DNA of 64,000 nt. Origin: Azadirachta indica. Its lineage: Eukaryota > Streptophyta > Magnoliopsida > Sapindales > Meliaceae. Made by a program: the position numbers and the translations under genes. Where the stretch lies: contig CM040447.1 in NCBI GenBank assembly GCA_022749755.1, positions 7,648,545-7,712,544 on the forward strand, read 5' to 3'. This document shows positions 36,636 through 49,138 of this stretch, one piece after another (positions within the stretch are counted from its first letter, which is position 1; each line of letters starts with the position of its first letter). The notes beneath the pieces are model-generated. The model was given only the letters and a program-made list of their open reading frames with translations. It made no database searches and was not told the DNA's origin.

Positions 36636-37122
36636 CCCTAATTATTATAACAATGAAATATATCTTTTATTTATTACACAGCATTATTAATGAATTTTTA
36701 TAAACTATTACAACGAAAATGGTTAAATTCTAGAAACAATTCCTAACAAATGATTTTTTTAATTAATAATAATATAGTAAATAAAAATTTTAATAAAAAT
36801 ACCTTACAGCTTACCTTTAATAAAATGCTGGGTTATATTTTGCTTAGCACTATTATATCCATATAATTAAATAATTTCTTTATCCCAGGGAAGTAAACTT
36901 TCACCGCCGGGACATCTAACAACCGGATTCACTACAGCCGTCCGATCAATCTGATCATCAAAGCTCCCAAATGCAGTCTAAAACTCGTGTCTCGCTTTCC
37001 CGCCAAAGCCAACAGAATCAAGATTCCAAATAACCTCTCCAACTAATCCACGCGCTCACGCTCCCAACACTCAACTACCCACGCGCAATCCACCGCGAGC
37101 GTTTTCCCACGCACCCTGCCCC

Positions 37123-37130
37123 TTTAAATA
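37123..37130 (+). promoter_or_regulatory. TATA-like element of the fasciclin-like gene
   Basis: TTTAAATA sits about 46 bp upstream of the ATG in a GC-rich, pyrimidine-rich promoter stretch (about 36890-37170). The short spacing implies a very short leader, so a start upstream is possible. Confidence 0.5.
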
Positions 37131-37175
37131 CCCCCGACTTTCCTCTTCCCGCTCATTTCCACTTCACTGTGAAAA

Positions 37176-38504
37176 ATGGCGACCTTCTTCGGTTCTCTCC
37201 GATTCTTGACTCTCCTGGCTATTTCTCTCCTATGTCTCACTAAATCCGCCGCCACAACCGATTTCGAAACTTTCATTGCCGCCACTCCGGCGCCGCAACA
37301 ACAGCCACCGCAGCCAACGCCGGACCTTTATGAGCAGTCGTTATTCTCGCACACGACGGCTCTACTCCCGCCTATACTCTCTCACCTCGGCTTCAACGAG
37401 CTAGCAACCGCGGCTCCATCGATCTCCACCGACTCCTCCGGCTGGCCTGGTCCGTCGACTCTCTTTGCTCCCTCTGATTCCTCTCTCAGAACTTGCTATT
37501 CATGCTCCGTTCCTTCCCTCCTCCGCGAACACCTCGTTCCCGGTCTCTTCACCATCGATTACCTCCGAAAACTCGCTTTCGGCACCAAAATCGAAACCCT
37601 AAGCCCCGGCCGATGCATCACCCTGACTTTCTCCAGAAGTCACAACGACACCGTCTCGAAAGTCTTCATCGGCGGCGTGGAGATCACTCAACCGGATCTC
37701 TTCAATAACGGACTCGTGATCATTCATGGAATCCAAGGCTACATCTCTCCTCTCTCGCCGTTATCTTGCGACGTCGAGCGAATGACGTCACTGTCATTCC
37801 CTTTCCCGCCATCCGATCGATTCGGTGGTCATCATCATCACCAGGTCCAAAATCAACAGCCGATCATGCGGCTTATGCTCCGAGATGCAATGCTTCGGCT
37901 CCGAAACAACGGCTTCGGCATTCTCTCTTTGGCCTTCAAAGTGAAGTATCCAGAACTCGTCACGCTGAACAATATGACCGTGTTCGCTCTTGATGACGTA
38001 TCAATCTTCTCTGGATCGTTCACCTACATAAGCAATGTACGGTTCCATATCGTGCCGAATCATTACTTGACGATCGGCGATCTCGAGAGGTTTCCGGTAG
38101 GAAGCACGCTGCCGACTCTGGAGAGAGGACAGTCTTTGCTGGTGACAACTAGCGGAACAGGAGCTGTGACGGCGCCGTTAAGGATTAATTACGTGAGAGT
38201 GAAGGTTCCTGATGTCATGAAAAATTTGAAGATTATTGCTCACAGCGTTTACTTGCCGTTTCCGCACATACATGCTGCTGCATACGAAGGAGTGCTGGGA
38301 GTTACAAGTGGATCAGAAGGTAGATCGGATGGTGGAGATCGCGCGATGAAGGGCGAGTGTTCAGTGATGGAGGAGCATGCATTCGGTTCTTGTGGTGATA
38401 TTGATATTGATGCTGGTGCTGGTGCTGTTGCGGGCGCGGTCTCGCCCGTGATGAAGGTTAGCAAACCGAAACCGACGGTGGAGATTGAAGATCATCATGC
38501 GTGA
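37176..38504 (+). CDS. Fasciclin-like arabinogalactan protein, FLA20/21-like (intronless)
   Basis: Seen: a single uninterrupted frame of 442 residues. The N terminus is a signal peptide (LRFLTLLAISLLCLTKSAAT), followed by a Pro-rich stretch (ATPAPQQQPPQPTPD) of arabinogalactan type. A first FAS1 domain spans about residues 50-205 (STLFAPSDSSLRTC, NGLVIIHGIQGYI) and a second about 230-390 (TVFALDDVSIFSG, VRFHIVPNHYLT). The C-terminal tail is Ala/Gly-rich and then charged (VSKPKPTVEIEDHHA) and lacks a hydrophobic GPI signal. Known: FLAs are extracellular cell-wall glycoproteins; the FLA19-21 group typically lacks a GPI anchor. Coding GC content is far above that of the flanks, as is usual for intronless genes of this kind. 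Role in adhesion or wall assembly is inferred from the family. Confidence 0.88.
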   Translation: MATFFGSLRFLTLLAISLLCLTKSAATTDFETFIAATPAPQQQPPQPTPDLYEQSLFSHTTALLPPILSHLGFNELATAAPSISTDSSGWPGPSTLFAPSDSSLRTCYSCSVPSLLREHLVPGLFTIDYLRKLAFGTKIETLSPGRCITLTFSRSHNDTVSKVFIGGVEITQPDLFNNGLVIIHGIQGYISPLSPLSCDVERMTSLSFPFPPSDRFGGHHHHQVQNQQPIMRLMLRDAMLRLRNNGFGILSLAFKVKYPELVTLNNMTVFALDDVSIFSGSFTYISNVRFHIVPNHYLTIGDLERFPVGSTLPTLERGQSLLVTTSGTGAVTAPLRINYVRVKVPDVMKNLKIIAHSVYLPFPHIHAAAYEGVLGVTSGSEGRSDGGDRAMKGECSVMEEHAFGSCGDIDIDAGAGAVAGAVSPVMKVSKPKPTVEIEDHHA

Positions 38505-39299
38505 GATATGACATGGCATGCTGTTGTTTGTTTGATTGTTTGTTTAGCACATTAGTCAGTCAAACAGTTGACCTGTGTTGACAAATGTTTTTTCAGCTCT
38601 GGTGTCTCTCTGCCTACTCATTTGCTCCTGTGTTCCGTTTGTTTGTGTGAATAAATACACAAATAAATAATATCTCAAATTGTGTTGTTCACGTTTGCTT
38701 CATACATAGTTTTGGCTTTATTTATTTGTTTCGCATTGATTTAATTTGCTGCTTTGCTGTTTGTTATAATCGAAAGTTAATGAATTTTGTAGTTAATCAC
38801 TTAAATTCACAGTATGCATACATCATATATGCCCAAAAAAAAGAAAAAATTTGAATTTGCATTTCATTATATATATTCATGATATTATAGCTTCTGATTG
38901 AAGAGACACGTTTCTTAGGGAATTAATCCGATGTGCTTGTTTGTTATCTTGCCTATTTATTTTCTTACGGCTTTAACATAATTGTTAATTGAAAATATTA
39001 ATATCTACTATACTTATCGAGAAATGTAGGACGTTAAGACGTCTTCGTTTATTTAATTCCTTTCCTTTTATTGTATCCTTTACTATCCTCGTACGTTAGT
39101 TTTAGTACAAGTGCAAATCACATAAGTATTATGGCAACAAATTAAATCACATAATTAAGTTGGATGAGCTATACCTATGTTACGTGATATACTCCTACTC
39201 GCAGTAAAAATAGGACTCTCTCAATTGAAACACTTCAATCAATAAGATCAATGTCTTCGAACCCAATAGTTTCCCTCTTCTAGCTAGGGTTTCTTTTCA
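38505..39299. other. Fasciclin-like 3' UTR and F-box promoter
   Basis: Contains an AATAAA polyadenylation signal candidate at 38650-38655, about 150 bp after the stop. The rest is AT-rich and precedes the F-box start; no other gene is seen. Confidence 0.5.
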
Positions 39300-40448
39300 A
39301 TGTCACTCCAAATACGTCAACAAATTTCATGGTCAAATCTCCCCGACGATATCCTCTCCATCATCTTCCACAAACTCAAAGACATCGAAGAAATTTCCCA
39401 ATGTGCTGCCGTCTGTCTTTCATGGCAATCCGTCCTCAGAACTCTTTACCGTCAACTTCAGCCTCTTTACCCTCCCTTTCTCTTGCTCTCCAACATCGGC
39501 GTCTTCAAAAACGACATTAATCTCAACACCCGTCTCAACTTCCGTCTCAACTACCACTCTTGCGCTCTCTTCAACACTCGAACCCACAAACTTCATTACC
39601 TATTTCTCCCGGAATTGAATTTCCGGTGGTTTTGCGGCTCATCCGACGGCTGGCTACTCACCGTCGGCTTTAGTAGAACCCAAAATCTACACCTTCTAAA
39701 CCCTTTTACAAGAGATAAAATTATCTTACCACCGGCAACGCTACTATCTGGCGAGCCGCAGTACTTGAGAGTGATCACCTCTACCAGTCCTCTAGATCCC
39801 AAATGCATATTTCTCGCTACTAATGGTAGCAACGAGAGTCAATTGAGTATCTGCAGAAAGGGAGACAAAACTTGGAAAAATTTGCTAGGGTCTAACAGCG
39901 GTGTTTTTTTCTCCGATGTTATATGTTTTAAAGGTTACTTGTTTGCTATCAGTGTTGATAGCGGTCTTCTCTTTAACGTCGCCGGAAGTTCTGACGGTGG
40001 TTTCAAGCTGGTGAAATTTTCCGTAGAACCACTGAGAAGCAGTAAGTTCAGGTGTTATTTGGTGGAATTGAAGGGAAATTTGTTGCTTGTGAGACGATTT
40101 ACGGGATTTAGGGGTTTAGAGTTTGAGGAAGGATTTCATAGATTTGCAGTTTATAGGTTGGATTGGTGTAAGAAAAAGTGGATTAAGGTGAAAAGTATTG
40201 GAGATTATGCAATCTTATTGGGTCTAAATAGTTCGATTTCTCTTGCGGTTGGAGAAGAAAATAATTATGGGTATCTTCAAGCAAATTGCATATATTTCAT
40301 TGAAGATGTTATAATTATGGATCGTTCAGCTAAACAACAAACGGGTGTGTTCAATTTGGTCACCCAGCAATTTCAATTGCTTTATCAGTCTGCGCCGATT
40401 TGGAGAAGTACACAAAATTTGCTCAAAGTTGGACAGAAATGTGAGTGA
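39300..40448 (+). CDS. F-box protein with DUF295 (KIB-type) C-terminal domain
   Basis: Seen: a single exon of 382 residues. An N-terminal F-box (WSNLPDDILSIIFHKLKDIE, then CLSWQSVLRTL, about residues 11-50) is followed by a DUF295-like region: LPELNFRWFCGSSDGWLLTV, LLNPFTRDKIILPPA, then FSDVICFKGYLFAIS and LVELKGNLLLV. Known: such proteins are substrate receptors of SCF-type ubiquitin ligases; the DUF295 group is large, plant-specific and rapidly duplicating. No substrate is known or readable here. The start was chosen as the ATG directly preceding the F-box. The ATG is immediately preceded by a pyrimidine-rich leader. Confidence 0.85.
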   Translation: MSLQIRQQISWSNLPDDILSIIFHKLKDIEEISQCAAVCLSWQSVLRTLYRQLQPLYPPFLLLSNIGVFKNDINLNTRLNFRLNYHSCALFNTRTHKLHYLFLPELNFRWFCGSSDGWLLTVGFSRTQNLHLLNPFTRDKIILPPATLLSGEPQYLRVITSTSPLDPKCIFLATNGSNESQLSICRKGDKTWKNLLGSNSGVFFSDVICFKGYLFAISVDSGLLFNVAGSSDGGFKLVKFSVEPLRSSKFRCYLVELKGNLLLVRRFTGFRGLEFEEGFHRFAVYRLDWCKKKWIKVKSIGDYAILLGLNSSISLAVGEENNYGYLQANCIYFIEDVIIMDRSAKQQTGVFNLVTQQFQLLYQSAPIWRSTQNLLKVGQKCE

Positions 40449-41885
40449 TTTGATGTAAAACTTAGATCGTGACAGTTATTTTAACAAAACATGATTCGAG
40501 GATGTATATTAGTGAAAGGATTCTTCATAGTTTAGGTAATTTTAGAACATAGGAAGTGATTAAAAATTGATGATAGGTAATTTAGGAAACTGTGCTCAAG
40601 AATAATGTATATCAATCAAAAGATTTACGGAGTGGAAAATAATCTTATTTATTGTGAATCATTGTGTTATTTATTTAGAATAATATTATTGTCACTCTTT
40701 TTTAAATTTTTATAATTTTTTTTATTTACCCAATTTAAATATATTATTATACAATTCTTTATAACACTATTACTTTTAAAAAAATAACTCTTATTACCTT
40801 CGCTTCTTCCTCAGTGTTATAAAATTTTTTTTTAAATAAATAAAGAATATTTTATTAATTGTTTTAAAGTATCCTTAATTAATTCATAAGAGACAAATTT
40901 TATATTTTGACTGCAAATTTATTTCTTCATGATCAACTCTCTCTCTCTCTCTCTCTCCATCTATATTATTTTCTTTATCAAATTAAAACTTTTTTAAATT
41001 TATTGAAGAATAAAAGATATATATTTATTTAATTTAGGGTTTAAAAAAAGGTTTGTCGTAAGTAAAAACTTAAATTAGTAGAAGTATTAATGAATATGGG
41101 AGGTGTAAAGAGTATTTAATATAACCACTTATAGAATGTAAAAAAGTATTCAATATAAATCAAATATATAAGTTGAATTAAAATGTCTTTTTATTTAATT
41201 TTTATTGAGATTAAAATTGTAAATAAAAAAAAAAGAGTTTTAAGAGTAATTTAAAGGAGTGGCAGTGATATCACACTCATTTATTTATTATGTTGTTACT
41301 CTATCTATCCATAATGAAATTGAGATTCAGAGAGATAATCCTAATCATTGGGAATATGTTAGCAAGAAAGAAGATTTAATTAATTTATAACTTATTATAT
41401 TTATGTATGGTTTTGTTTCCATGTTTAAATCATTATGTTGTTCGTTAATTTTGTGGTTACTCTATATTTCACCTCGTGTGGGCCTAGACCTAGTCAACCC
41501 TTATGTATGTATGCTGCTGGATTTTGGAGCCTGTTACTGCTTATTTTCTACTTGTTTTGCTTTTCCCTCTTGCCTTTGGATTGCACTTTTTTTTAAAAAA
41601 AAAAAAATTTCTAATCTTTATATGGGTTTGCAAATTTAGTATTAATTTCGATCTAATTTCTAATTTGTAATGGGTTTTAAAATATTTCAATATTATGTTG
41701 CTAAGTTATGGCCCAAATCTATTGAGAAGCAAGCACCTCATGAAAGTATTGCATAAAATGGCAAAAGAAGGGTTTCAAATAAATAAATCTTTTATTGATC
41801 TTTGAAGGAAAAAGAATTTCATTCACAATTGATCACAAATTGACGTCAATTTTCTTACATACAGAAAATTACTAGAAAATTTGCT
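40449..41885. other. F-box 3' flank and ascorbate oxidase 3' flank
   Basis: AT-rich convergent intergenic region with one CT microsatellite (40936-40957). No gene or RNA is seen. Confidence 0.55.
40936..40957. repeat. CT microsatellite
   Basis: A pure CT dinucleotide run of about eleven units in AT-rich intergenic DNA. Confidence 0.85.
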
Positions 41886-44800
41886 CTAATTCCTGTGTAC
41901 ACAACCCATAATTGAAGAAGGCAACTTCCCAACTCTATCAATTCCTTCTGCAAACACAACTCCCATTCCCATGTAAAAATGCGACTCAATATGGCAATGA
42001 AAAGCCCAAGCCCCCGGATTATCGGCCCGAAATCTCAAAGCAGTCCACCCATAAGGATGAACCGGCACCGTATTCTTCATTATCGGATCCGCCAAATTGT
42101 ACTTTCTCGGATCATTATATATATCAAACTTGCCTTCTCCATACCCGAGAACCCAGAAATCATGCCCATGCAAATGCCAAGGATGAGTCTCACTTGTCTT
42201 GTTGCTCATAGAATTTGCATTCTGAAGAATTATGTCCACTGTTGCATTGAAATCCAGCTTGTAAATCCCATTCCCCGTTGTCCCATTTGTGTTTTTGGCG
42301 ACACTGAATATGTCATAGTTTTTGAAATCATATCCATCCGGAGGTGGGGTTTGGTCAAAAGCATGTAATAAGTTATGCTTTAGGGCGATGAGGTAAGGAA
42401 TATGGGGAAGATTGTACGACACATTGTTGAGGCTCCACCGGGTAAACCCGTTGACGCGATTCTGCGTGTTCAGAAGAATTATGACTCGGTCGGAAGTCTG
42501 CGGTGGCGGGATGACGTGGTCACGGTGAAACTTGATGGCGAGGCTCTGGTTGAGACGGGGGCGGACGTCGTTCCAGAGAGGACCGGAGGGGGAAGTTGTG
42601 GGAGGAGATCTTCTAGGATGGTTTGGATAGTAGTTGAAAATGGCTAAACCTGGAGGAGTTGTAGCATTTCTGCTAACAATGTGTGTTGCAGCCCAGTAAT
42701 TTCTTGTAGGGTTTTGGTCAGCTTTCACCAGTACTGAATATGTTTCTCCGGAATATATGAACAGGTTTTGTACCACAAATGGCTCAACGTAGTGCCCATC
42801 TGCTTCAACTACAGTCATGTTGTGACCCTGAGATTTAAGCAAACGTGGAATTAAATGTTAGGGATCACAATTGAAAGTGTCTCAACAATGATGGTATTTG
42901 GTAATTTTGGAAACAAGGATTTGCTTTTGTTTTCCAAAAAAGGGATCACATTACCTCTATCTGGAAACTGAGGGCTGAGAGAGCAGTCAAGCTGGAAACT
43001 CTGAGTCTGTAAGTTTTTCCAGGGATTACAGTCAAAACATACGGTGAACATTCAGGATTTGTCGCATTACAAACTTTGGCAACATCTAAGCTTGGAGAAG
43101 CCAAGCGAGAGCAGTTAAATCTTCCTTTCCCTTGAATCAGAAGTGACTGAAATACAAAACAGGAAAAACAAAAAAAAAAAACATCTAGAAATAAGCAAAC
43201 AAAAGCAAAGTAACTTATAATTTTAATTGAGAAACTTTCATTGTAGTACACCGTGTTTTATAAGACTTTACATTAGACTCTGTGTCACAAGAGAAATCTT
43301 ATCGTTTGTGTTTTGATTTAGTCCCTAGCATTTTCGTTTAACTTCATTTTAGTCCTTTGACCAAAATTCCATTAATCGTCTGCCATCAAATCCCTCACAT
43401 ATAAAAAAAATAATTTTATCCTTAATATATCTTTTAACAAGAAGACAATATATTTATTTTTAATTTTATTAAAGTAATATAAATCCATACTTTTATTTAC
43501 CTATCATGAACTTAATATTTAGGTTAAAAGGTTTAGTTGTTACATCATAAAAATATTATCATTTAATAAATAATAAGTTCAAGACAACACATCTTTAATA
43601 TTTACAAAATTACTCTATTACCCTTCGTTCATTAGCTAAAATTAACAGAATTTGATTTTAGAGAGTAGAGTAAAACAACGAAACTTATAGGTATGCTTGT
43701 GACAGTATCAAACTAGTTGGGTAAAATGTTATACAATAATATATTAGGGACCAAAGTGACATTTTCCCTTTCAACTTTTATGTACAAACAACGCGTTTCA
43801 GATAGGAAGCACTTACATCAGGTTCTCCGACCCATTGAAAGTCTAGAGAAGACAAGCCAGCAGATTGTTCATGAGTACTTCTGTGATACCAATCGTTCAG
43901 AATTATGCTTCGATCATAATCGTAAGCGAACGGTTCAGGTTTGCCTTCGGGGAGTGATACACGAATCGATCCATATAAACCAGCTTCTCTTTGCATTCCG
44001 TAGTGTGCATGATATAAATATGTTCCAGCCTGCAGAAAAATGGAAGCAATTGTATGGTTATTACATGTATTTTTTATGAGAAAACAACCCGGAAAATGGG
44101 AAAGTGATGTTCCAACAGGAAAGAAATCAGGTTAAAAGTGTGAAGGGTAACAAAAAGGCAGAAGCAGAAGCTGAAATTGGTTGAAAGGAATTTGGCCCAG
44201 AAGCTGGTACGTGGACATGATTAGATAGTGTTTAGAAAATTGAAGCAGAAACAGAGACCTTGCTTTGTTTTCATTTTTTTTCCTTAAATTTTCAAAAATA
44301 AAAGGCAGTAGAAAACATCTTGATGCGCTGTAGAATTTGTTTTCAAAAATAAATATATTGTTTTCACTGTTTAACTCATTTTCAAAAACAACGCAAATCA
44401 TATTTTTATATTTTTTTATTTGAAAAAATTACTTTTAAAAAACTGTAAACGAGCTCTAACATTAAATATGTAGCTCAGATTTTGCTTCTGATTGGTCCCA
44501 GAAAATTAATGAAGGGAAACAAGGAGATCCAGGAGTACAAAAACTAAAAAACTCACCCTATCAACAACAAATTTGTAAGTAAATGTTTCTCCAGGAAGAA
44601 TTGGACACTGAGTTACTCCTTCTGTTCCATCAAACCAGGGAGTTCCAATCTGTAGAACAATCACAACATAAAACACAAAAATGATTATGATTCAATTCAT
44701 GTTGCAGAAAACATTTTTGAAATGGGATTTCTTTTTTTTTTTTTGGTTTCGTTTTACTAACCTGTCGAATTCCATGCCAGTGAATGGCAACATTTTCAGT

Positions 44801-45058
44801 CACCAAGCTGTTCTTCAGCTCAACAATTATGGTATCATTCTGCTGAGCCAAAATCGTAGGCCCTGGAGTTCTTCCATTAATGGTGATCACCAATTTCTTG
44901 AAGCAATCTGGAGATCTGAACTCATACTTCACGTCCCATTTGTACCTTCGAACTCTTGCTTCAGCTGTTGGAAAATTCACCAGGGAGAATAATAAAATAC
45001 AGAAAGCCAACAGATTGAAGAGGTTCACTCCTCTGAGGAATCCTGAAGACACAGCCAT
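41886..45058 (-). CDS. L-ascorbate oxidase-like multicopper oxidase (cluster copy 1)
   Basis: Seen: five exons on the minus strand, 44762-45058, 44557-44649, 43817-44029, 42955-43146 and 41886-42827, giving 578 residues with an N-terminal signal peptide ([22 protein letters not shown]). All four copper-ligand motifs are present: HWHG (93-96), HAHYG (137-141), [10 protein letters not shown] (480-489) and [12 protein letters not shown] (542-553, with the type-1 Cys and axial Met). Known: ascorbate oxidase is an apoplastic enzyme that oxidises ascorbate to monodehydroascorbate with reduction of oxygen to water; laccases share the copper sites but differ in the rest of the sequence. Segments [34 protein letters not shown] and KNYDIFSV favour ascorbate oxidase. 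Introns carry transposon-like DNA. Confidence 0.9.
43230..43770. mobile_element. Probable TIR element in ascorbate oxidase copy 1, intron 3
   Basis: Within the 670-bp intron 43147-43816 the left sequence (about 43230) and the right sequence in reverse complement (about 43770) share TCACAAG, TATAAGTTTCGT/TCTTATCGTTTG and TAGTCCCTA-like segments, as an imperfect long inverted repeat. No coding frame and no clear target duplication. Confidence 0.4.
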
Positions 45059-45160
45059 TTTTTGTGTCTGGTTTGTTGCAAATTCTTATTTTCTTTTATT
45101 TTTTTAATTTGCAGCTCTGAGTTGGGATAATGTATGCATATGTAGGTGTATATTTATGCA

Positions 45161-45166
45161 TATATA
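45161..45166 (-). promoter_or_regulatory. TATA box, ascorbate oxidase copy 1
   Basis: On the minus strand CTATATATGC lies about 105 bp upstream of the ATG at 45058, a suitable distance for a core promoter with a leader of roughly 75 bp. Confidence 0.5.
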
Positions 45167-45283
45167 GACAGGATTAGGAAGTCAGTTGATGTAAATTTCT
45201 TGGTAGTCGTCTTTTACAAGGTCAAATTTGGGCCGTCCACTTGAACAAGAACACTTGGTTTCACCTTTGATTAGATTGTTCAT

Positions 45284-45949
45284 GGGATACTATCATTTTC
45301 ATCCCTAACGTTTAATATTTTGATAATACAAATATAATGTATTTATTTATATCAAATAAGTCCCCTGCTTAGATAATACAAACACCCTTAATATTAAGGT
45401 CTGTTCAGTTGTGTCTTTTTCTTTAATCATAGAACCACAGCCTTTTTAATGGCAATATTTTTAGTTTTATTTTTGTCTTTTGGTTATCATTACTGAAGGG
45501 ATTATAGAGAATTAAAGGCATTATTTTACTTTTAATAAGAGAAACTTAGGTTTTAGACTTTTTAAAATAGAATGTTTTGAATTTTTTAAAAAATTAAATT
45601 ATTTAAAATCTTCCGATTGTAGTTTTTAAAAAAATTTAAAATGATCACACCATTTTTATTAAAAATCTACTTGACAATTTAAAAACTAACAATTATTTTT
45701 TACTTAAAATCCTATTCATAAAATCTTTGTTAGTACAAGTCTAGTAAAAAGAAAATTTAATTCAAAAGTTATTAAATAGATTCTAAGTTAAATGTTTGTA
45801 AGTTTGTGTTGGTCAAGATCTTATAGTTTGTCGTTATAAGGATAATATGTTTATTTCAATAGGAAATGAGACTTATGTGATATAAATGGTCAACTTATGT
45901 GATTGTTTGTGTAAATTAAAATATTTAGGGACCTGGGTGTTATTATTCC
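45284..45949. mobile_element. TIR element, GGGATAATAACA family (copy C)
   Basis: The left end GGGATACTATCATTTTCATC continues into CCTAAC; the right end in reverse complement is GGAATAATAACACCCAGG followed by TCCCTAAA. About 666 bp, without coding capacity, lying some 230 bp upstream of ascorbate oxidase copy 1. The flanking 9 bases share only about five matches, so the target duplication is unclear. Confidence 0.45.
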
Positions 45950-48781
45950 ACCATTGATATGAACAAAATTGGAAGGAAATGGCGAGGGCACATGCTTACA
46001 TAAAAGGGTTGTTAATGACTAATGATATTGATATTTTAAGATTTTTGTACTAAATAACAATTAAAGAATCTAAACTACCTTAAACACATAATTAGTCACA
46101 AACAAATGAACTTTATGTTGTTTAAAATATTCGAATTTACTTATTGTCTTTCATCTATTTTTCATCAAAATCATTCTAATTAATTTTTTTTTTTTTATAT
46201 AATAAAAAAATTAACACAGATTAAGATTAAAAGAAGGTTCTTAAAATGAATTTTATATTGCAACAGTCAACTGGTGCTTAAATTTTGCATATGATATATG
46301 CAATGTATTTCTTCTCCATCAACAAAACTTCATTGATTGCAATAAGTTAATTTTATATTTATAGAATATATAATTATATGTATACTACAGTATTAAACGT
46401 ATAAATTAATTTAATACTTAGTCTTCGGAAATATTGAAAAAAAAAAAGCAAGGAAATACAACCAAGAAAACGCGTAGACTTAGTCTTTATGTAAAGAAAA
46501 GTCTTTATCTGTATAATTTATTTTAATTGATATTGATTAGTACACGTATTGCAATGTTACAATATTTACACAATTAAATTTGAAATATTTCTTATACAAA
46601 ACATAATTTAGTTTAGTACCTTAATTAATATAATTAGTCTACACTCTACATGAGATGAGGTGAATGCATTTTATTTCATTGGACAAAATATTTTTTTTTA
46701 TCGTGGGTTATCTCAACCATATAGCTAGTACTGAAACAATCGAGTTTTTGACAGTAAAAAATTTAAAATATTTTAAAAATAATAAAAAATTAAAATTATT
46801 TTTATTTTTTAAATATTTTGTGGTCGTGAATCGTATCATAGAAGCAAAGACTTTTTCAAAAGAAAAGAAAAGATCTTTGCATGTGCTTTTATGTTAATCT
46901 TGAGTTGCAAAGCACCTACGAGCTACCTTTCATATCTACTTACGCGTTTAATTACTTTTGCTTTTTCACTTTTTCGCTTTTCCTTTGCATTTAATTATTT
47001 TTTCTTTTCAAATTAGCTAGGGTTTGTGTCCAATTAAGAAATTTTAATTTTTGGGTTAATAGTTTCAAGTCAATGACTCTACATATACAAATGAATTTGA
47101 CAATTTTTCTAATAAAAATATCTTCTACGAAATTTCTCCAACAGTCATAAGTCATTGCAATTCATTTTCGATGGATGAACTTTCAAAAAAGTGTTTGTAA
47201 TGAATCTTAGAATTTTAAAAGTCAAAACCTACTTCCAATTAATCTAATCCACCTCTAGTTTTGTCAAAGATGAAGAAATAATGAAATATCTATTCAATAA
47301 AATTTATAATTTAATAAAAATTTAATGTTAAAATGATTTAAATCTAATATTTTTCAAAATAATAAAACTATTTTGTTATTATTTTTTCTTATGATTGTCT
47401 ATGTCCACATATTTATGCATAATATGTATGATATTTATTCTTAATAAAAGGATGTGTTTATTCACATTTTAATAGAAAGTCTTATAATTATTTGAAAAGT
47501 CTTATCATAAACAGGATTCGAACATGTTTTCTTCTTAATAAAAAAAGAGAGAACGCGTTTTATCATTTAGACAAAACGTGAACAACTTTAAAATATTAGA
47601 ATTGAGTTGACATTTAATAGAAAATGTTAAAAGAAAATTTTATATTTAATATAAAAATACTTTCCCATGCAAGTTCTCCAAGAAATGAAGTCTTAGTCAC
47701 ATGCTAAGGACTGACTGGTGATTTAATTCAATTACAATCTTATCAATATGATATGTCTTAAACTTATAACTAAAGCTTAGTCAAATGTATAATTAACTAT
47801 CATGACACTACACTAGTATTAATTTCATATCTATATAATTTTGTTATCAAACCAACCCTATAAATAAATAAATGAATAAATAAGAAAGTACTTGAATTCA
47901 GTTCTAATCCTTTTTATTATGAACTTTTAAGGTTTCATTGACACGATTTAAAATAAAAGACTGAAATTATATTTTAAAAATTTTTACCAATTAATCACTC
48001 TAATTATTGTATTAAAAAGTAAAAAATTAATTTTAAAATTAATTAGTATAATTTTTAAAATATAATCTCAACTTTTTATTTTAAGTCATATCACGTACCA
48101 ATAAATTCTTAAAAGATTCTAATAGAAAAGATTAAGACTGAATCCAAATCTTTTAATAATAAATGTTGTGTAACAACAACTAGGGTCAGTTGACAATTGG
48201 GCACATGCCAAATGCAGAAGTATTTAATACATTAAACGAGTAATTAATTATTGTAAAGATATTGGCATACTGCCACTTTTGGTCAATTTCATATTTTTTC
48301 ATTTTTTTTAACTACAAAAATGATGTTATTGGAAAACAATATTAACTCATGTAGTGTAGTGGTTGTAAAGACTTTAATTAGAATAAACAGTTTATAAAAG
48401 TCATCACTTCAAACATTTTCTAAACGCAAATTACGGTTGGTTTAGATGAATACCGAATTTTTCTAAATAAATATTTTTTTTCCAAAAAAATATCTGTCTG
48501 TTAAAAAAATTATTTATTAAATATTTTTAATTATTATACTTTTAATATTATATATATAAAATAAGATCAATGACTTTTTTTAATGTAATTTTTTAATCAA
48601 TTATAAATCGTTGAATTTAAAAACATAAATAAAAATTACATCTAATTATATAATTAATGTATAATTAATATATATATTAAATATAATTTAAATCGTTAAA
48701 TATATTTATATTTAATGATTTATATTTAATATAAAAAATTATATAAACATAAATTTTTAATCGTTTATATATATATATATA

Positions 48782-49023
48782 TTAAAAGTAAAGAAAACAA
48801 AATATAATTCAAATCGTTTTAAATATCTTAGTAATATACAAAAACCGACTGGCGAACAAATTAAGTGGTCCCGGAGAAGCCTTGTGGTATCAAAAATATA
48901 TATATTTTAAAAGTAAAGACGACGAAATAGAATTCGAAGCATTTTAAATATCTTAGTAATATCCAAAAACCGAATGGCGAACAAATTAAGTGGTCCTGAA
49001 GAAGCCTCGTGGTGTCAAAAATA
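48782..49023. repeat. Tandem duplication, period 125 bp, two copies
   Basis: TTAAAAGTAAAGAAAAC near 48782 is repeated from 48907 (TTAAAAGTAAAGACGAC). Both copies contain TTTTAAATATCTTAGTAATAT and GGCGAACAAATTAAGTGGTCC. Copies differ at scattered sites. Confidence 0.8.
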
Positions 49024-49087
49024 CAGGAAGAACGAAGAAGTCTACAAACGAACAATAATGAAGAAGCTCCAAATAAAGTTTGCGTTG

Positions 49088-49138
49088 ATTTTAAACTTTG
49101 ACTTTGACTTTGACTTGCAATATATGACATTGACCTTG
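49088..49138 (+). promoter_or_regulatory. Cluster of W-box cores (TTGAC)
   Basis: Three TTGACT cores in a row within CTTTGACTTTGACTTTGACT, then TTGACC, all on the plus strand in about 50 bp. WRKY factors are known to bind TTGAC(C/T). The nearest gene (minus strand, ending 49561) lies upstream of this in transcription terms, so any function is unclear. Confidence 0.35.

Noticed and set aside
44100..44465. MITE in ascorbate oxidase copy 1, intron 2.
   Set aside because: The sequence is repetitive and resembles common fold-back DNA, but no inverted ends could be matched reliably.
41886..45058. Annotating the three copper proteins as laccases.
   Set aside because: Copper motifs alone fit both families, but the N-terminal segment, the [18 protein letters not shown] region and the [19 protein letters not shown] tail agree with ascorbate oxidase. 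A laccase call is not excluded for a remote relative, but is less likely.
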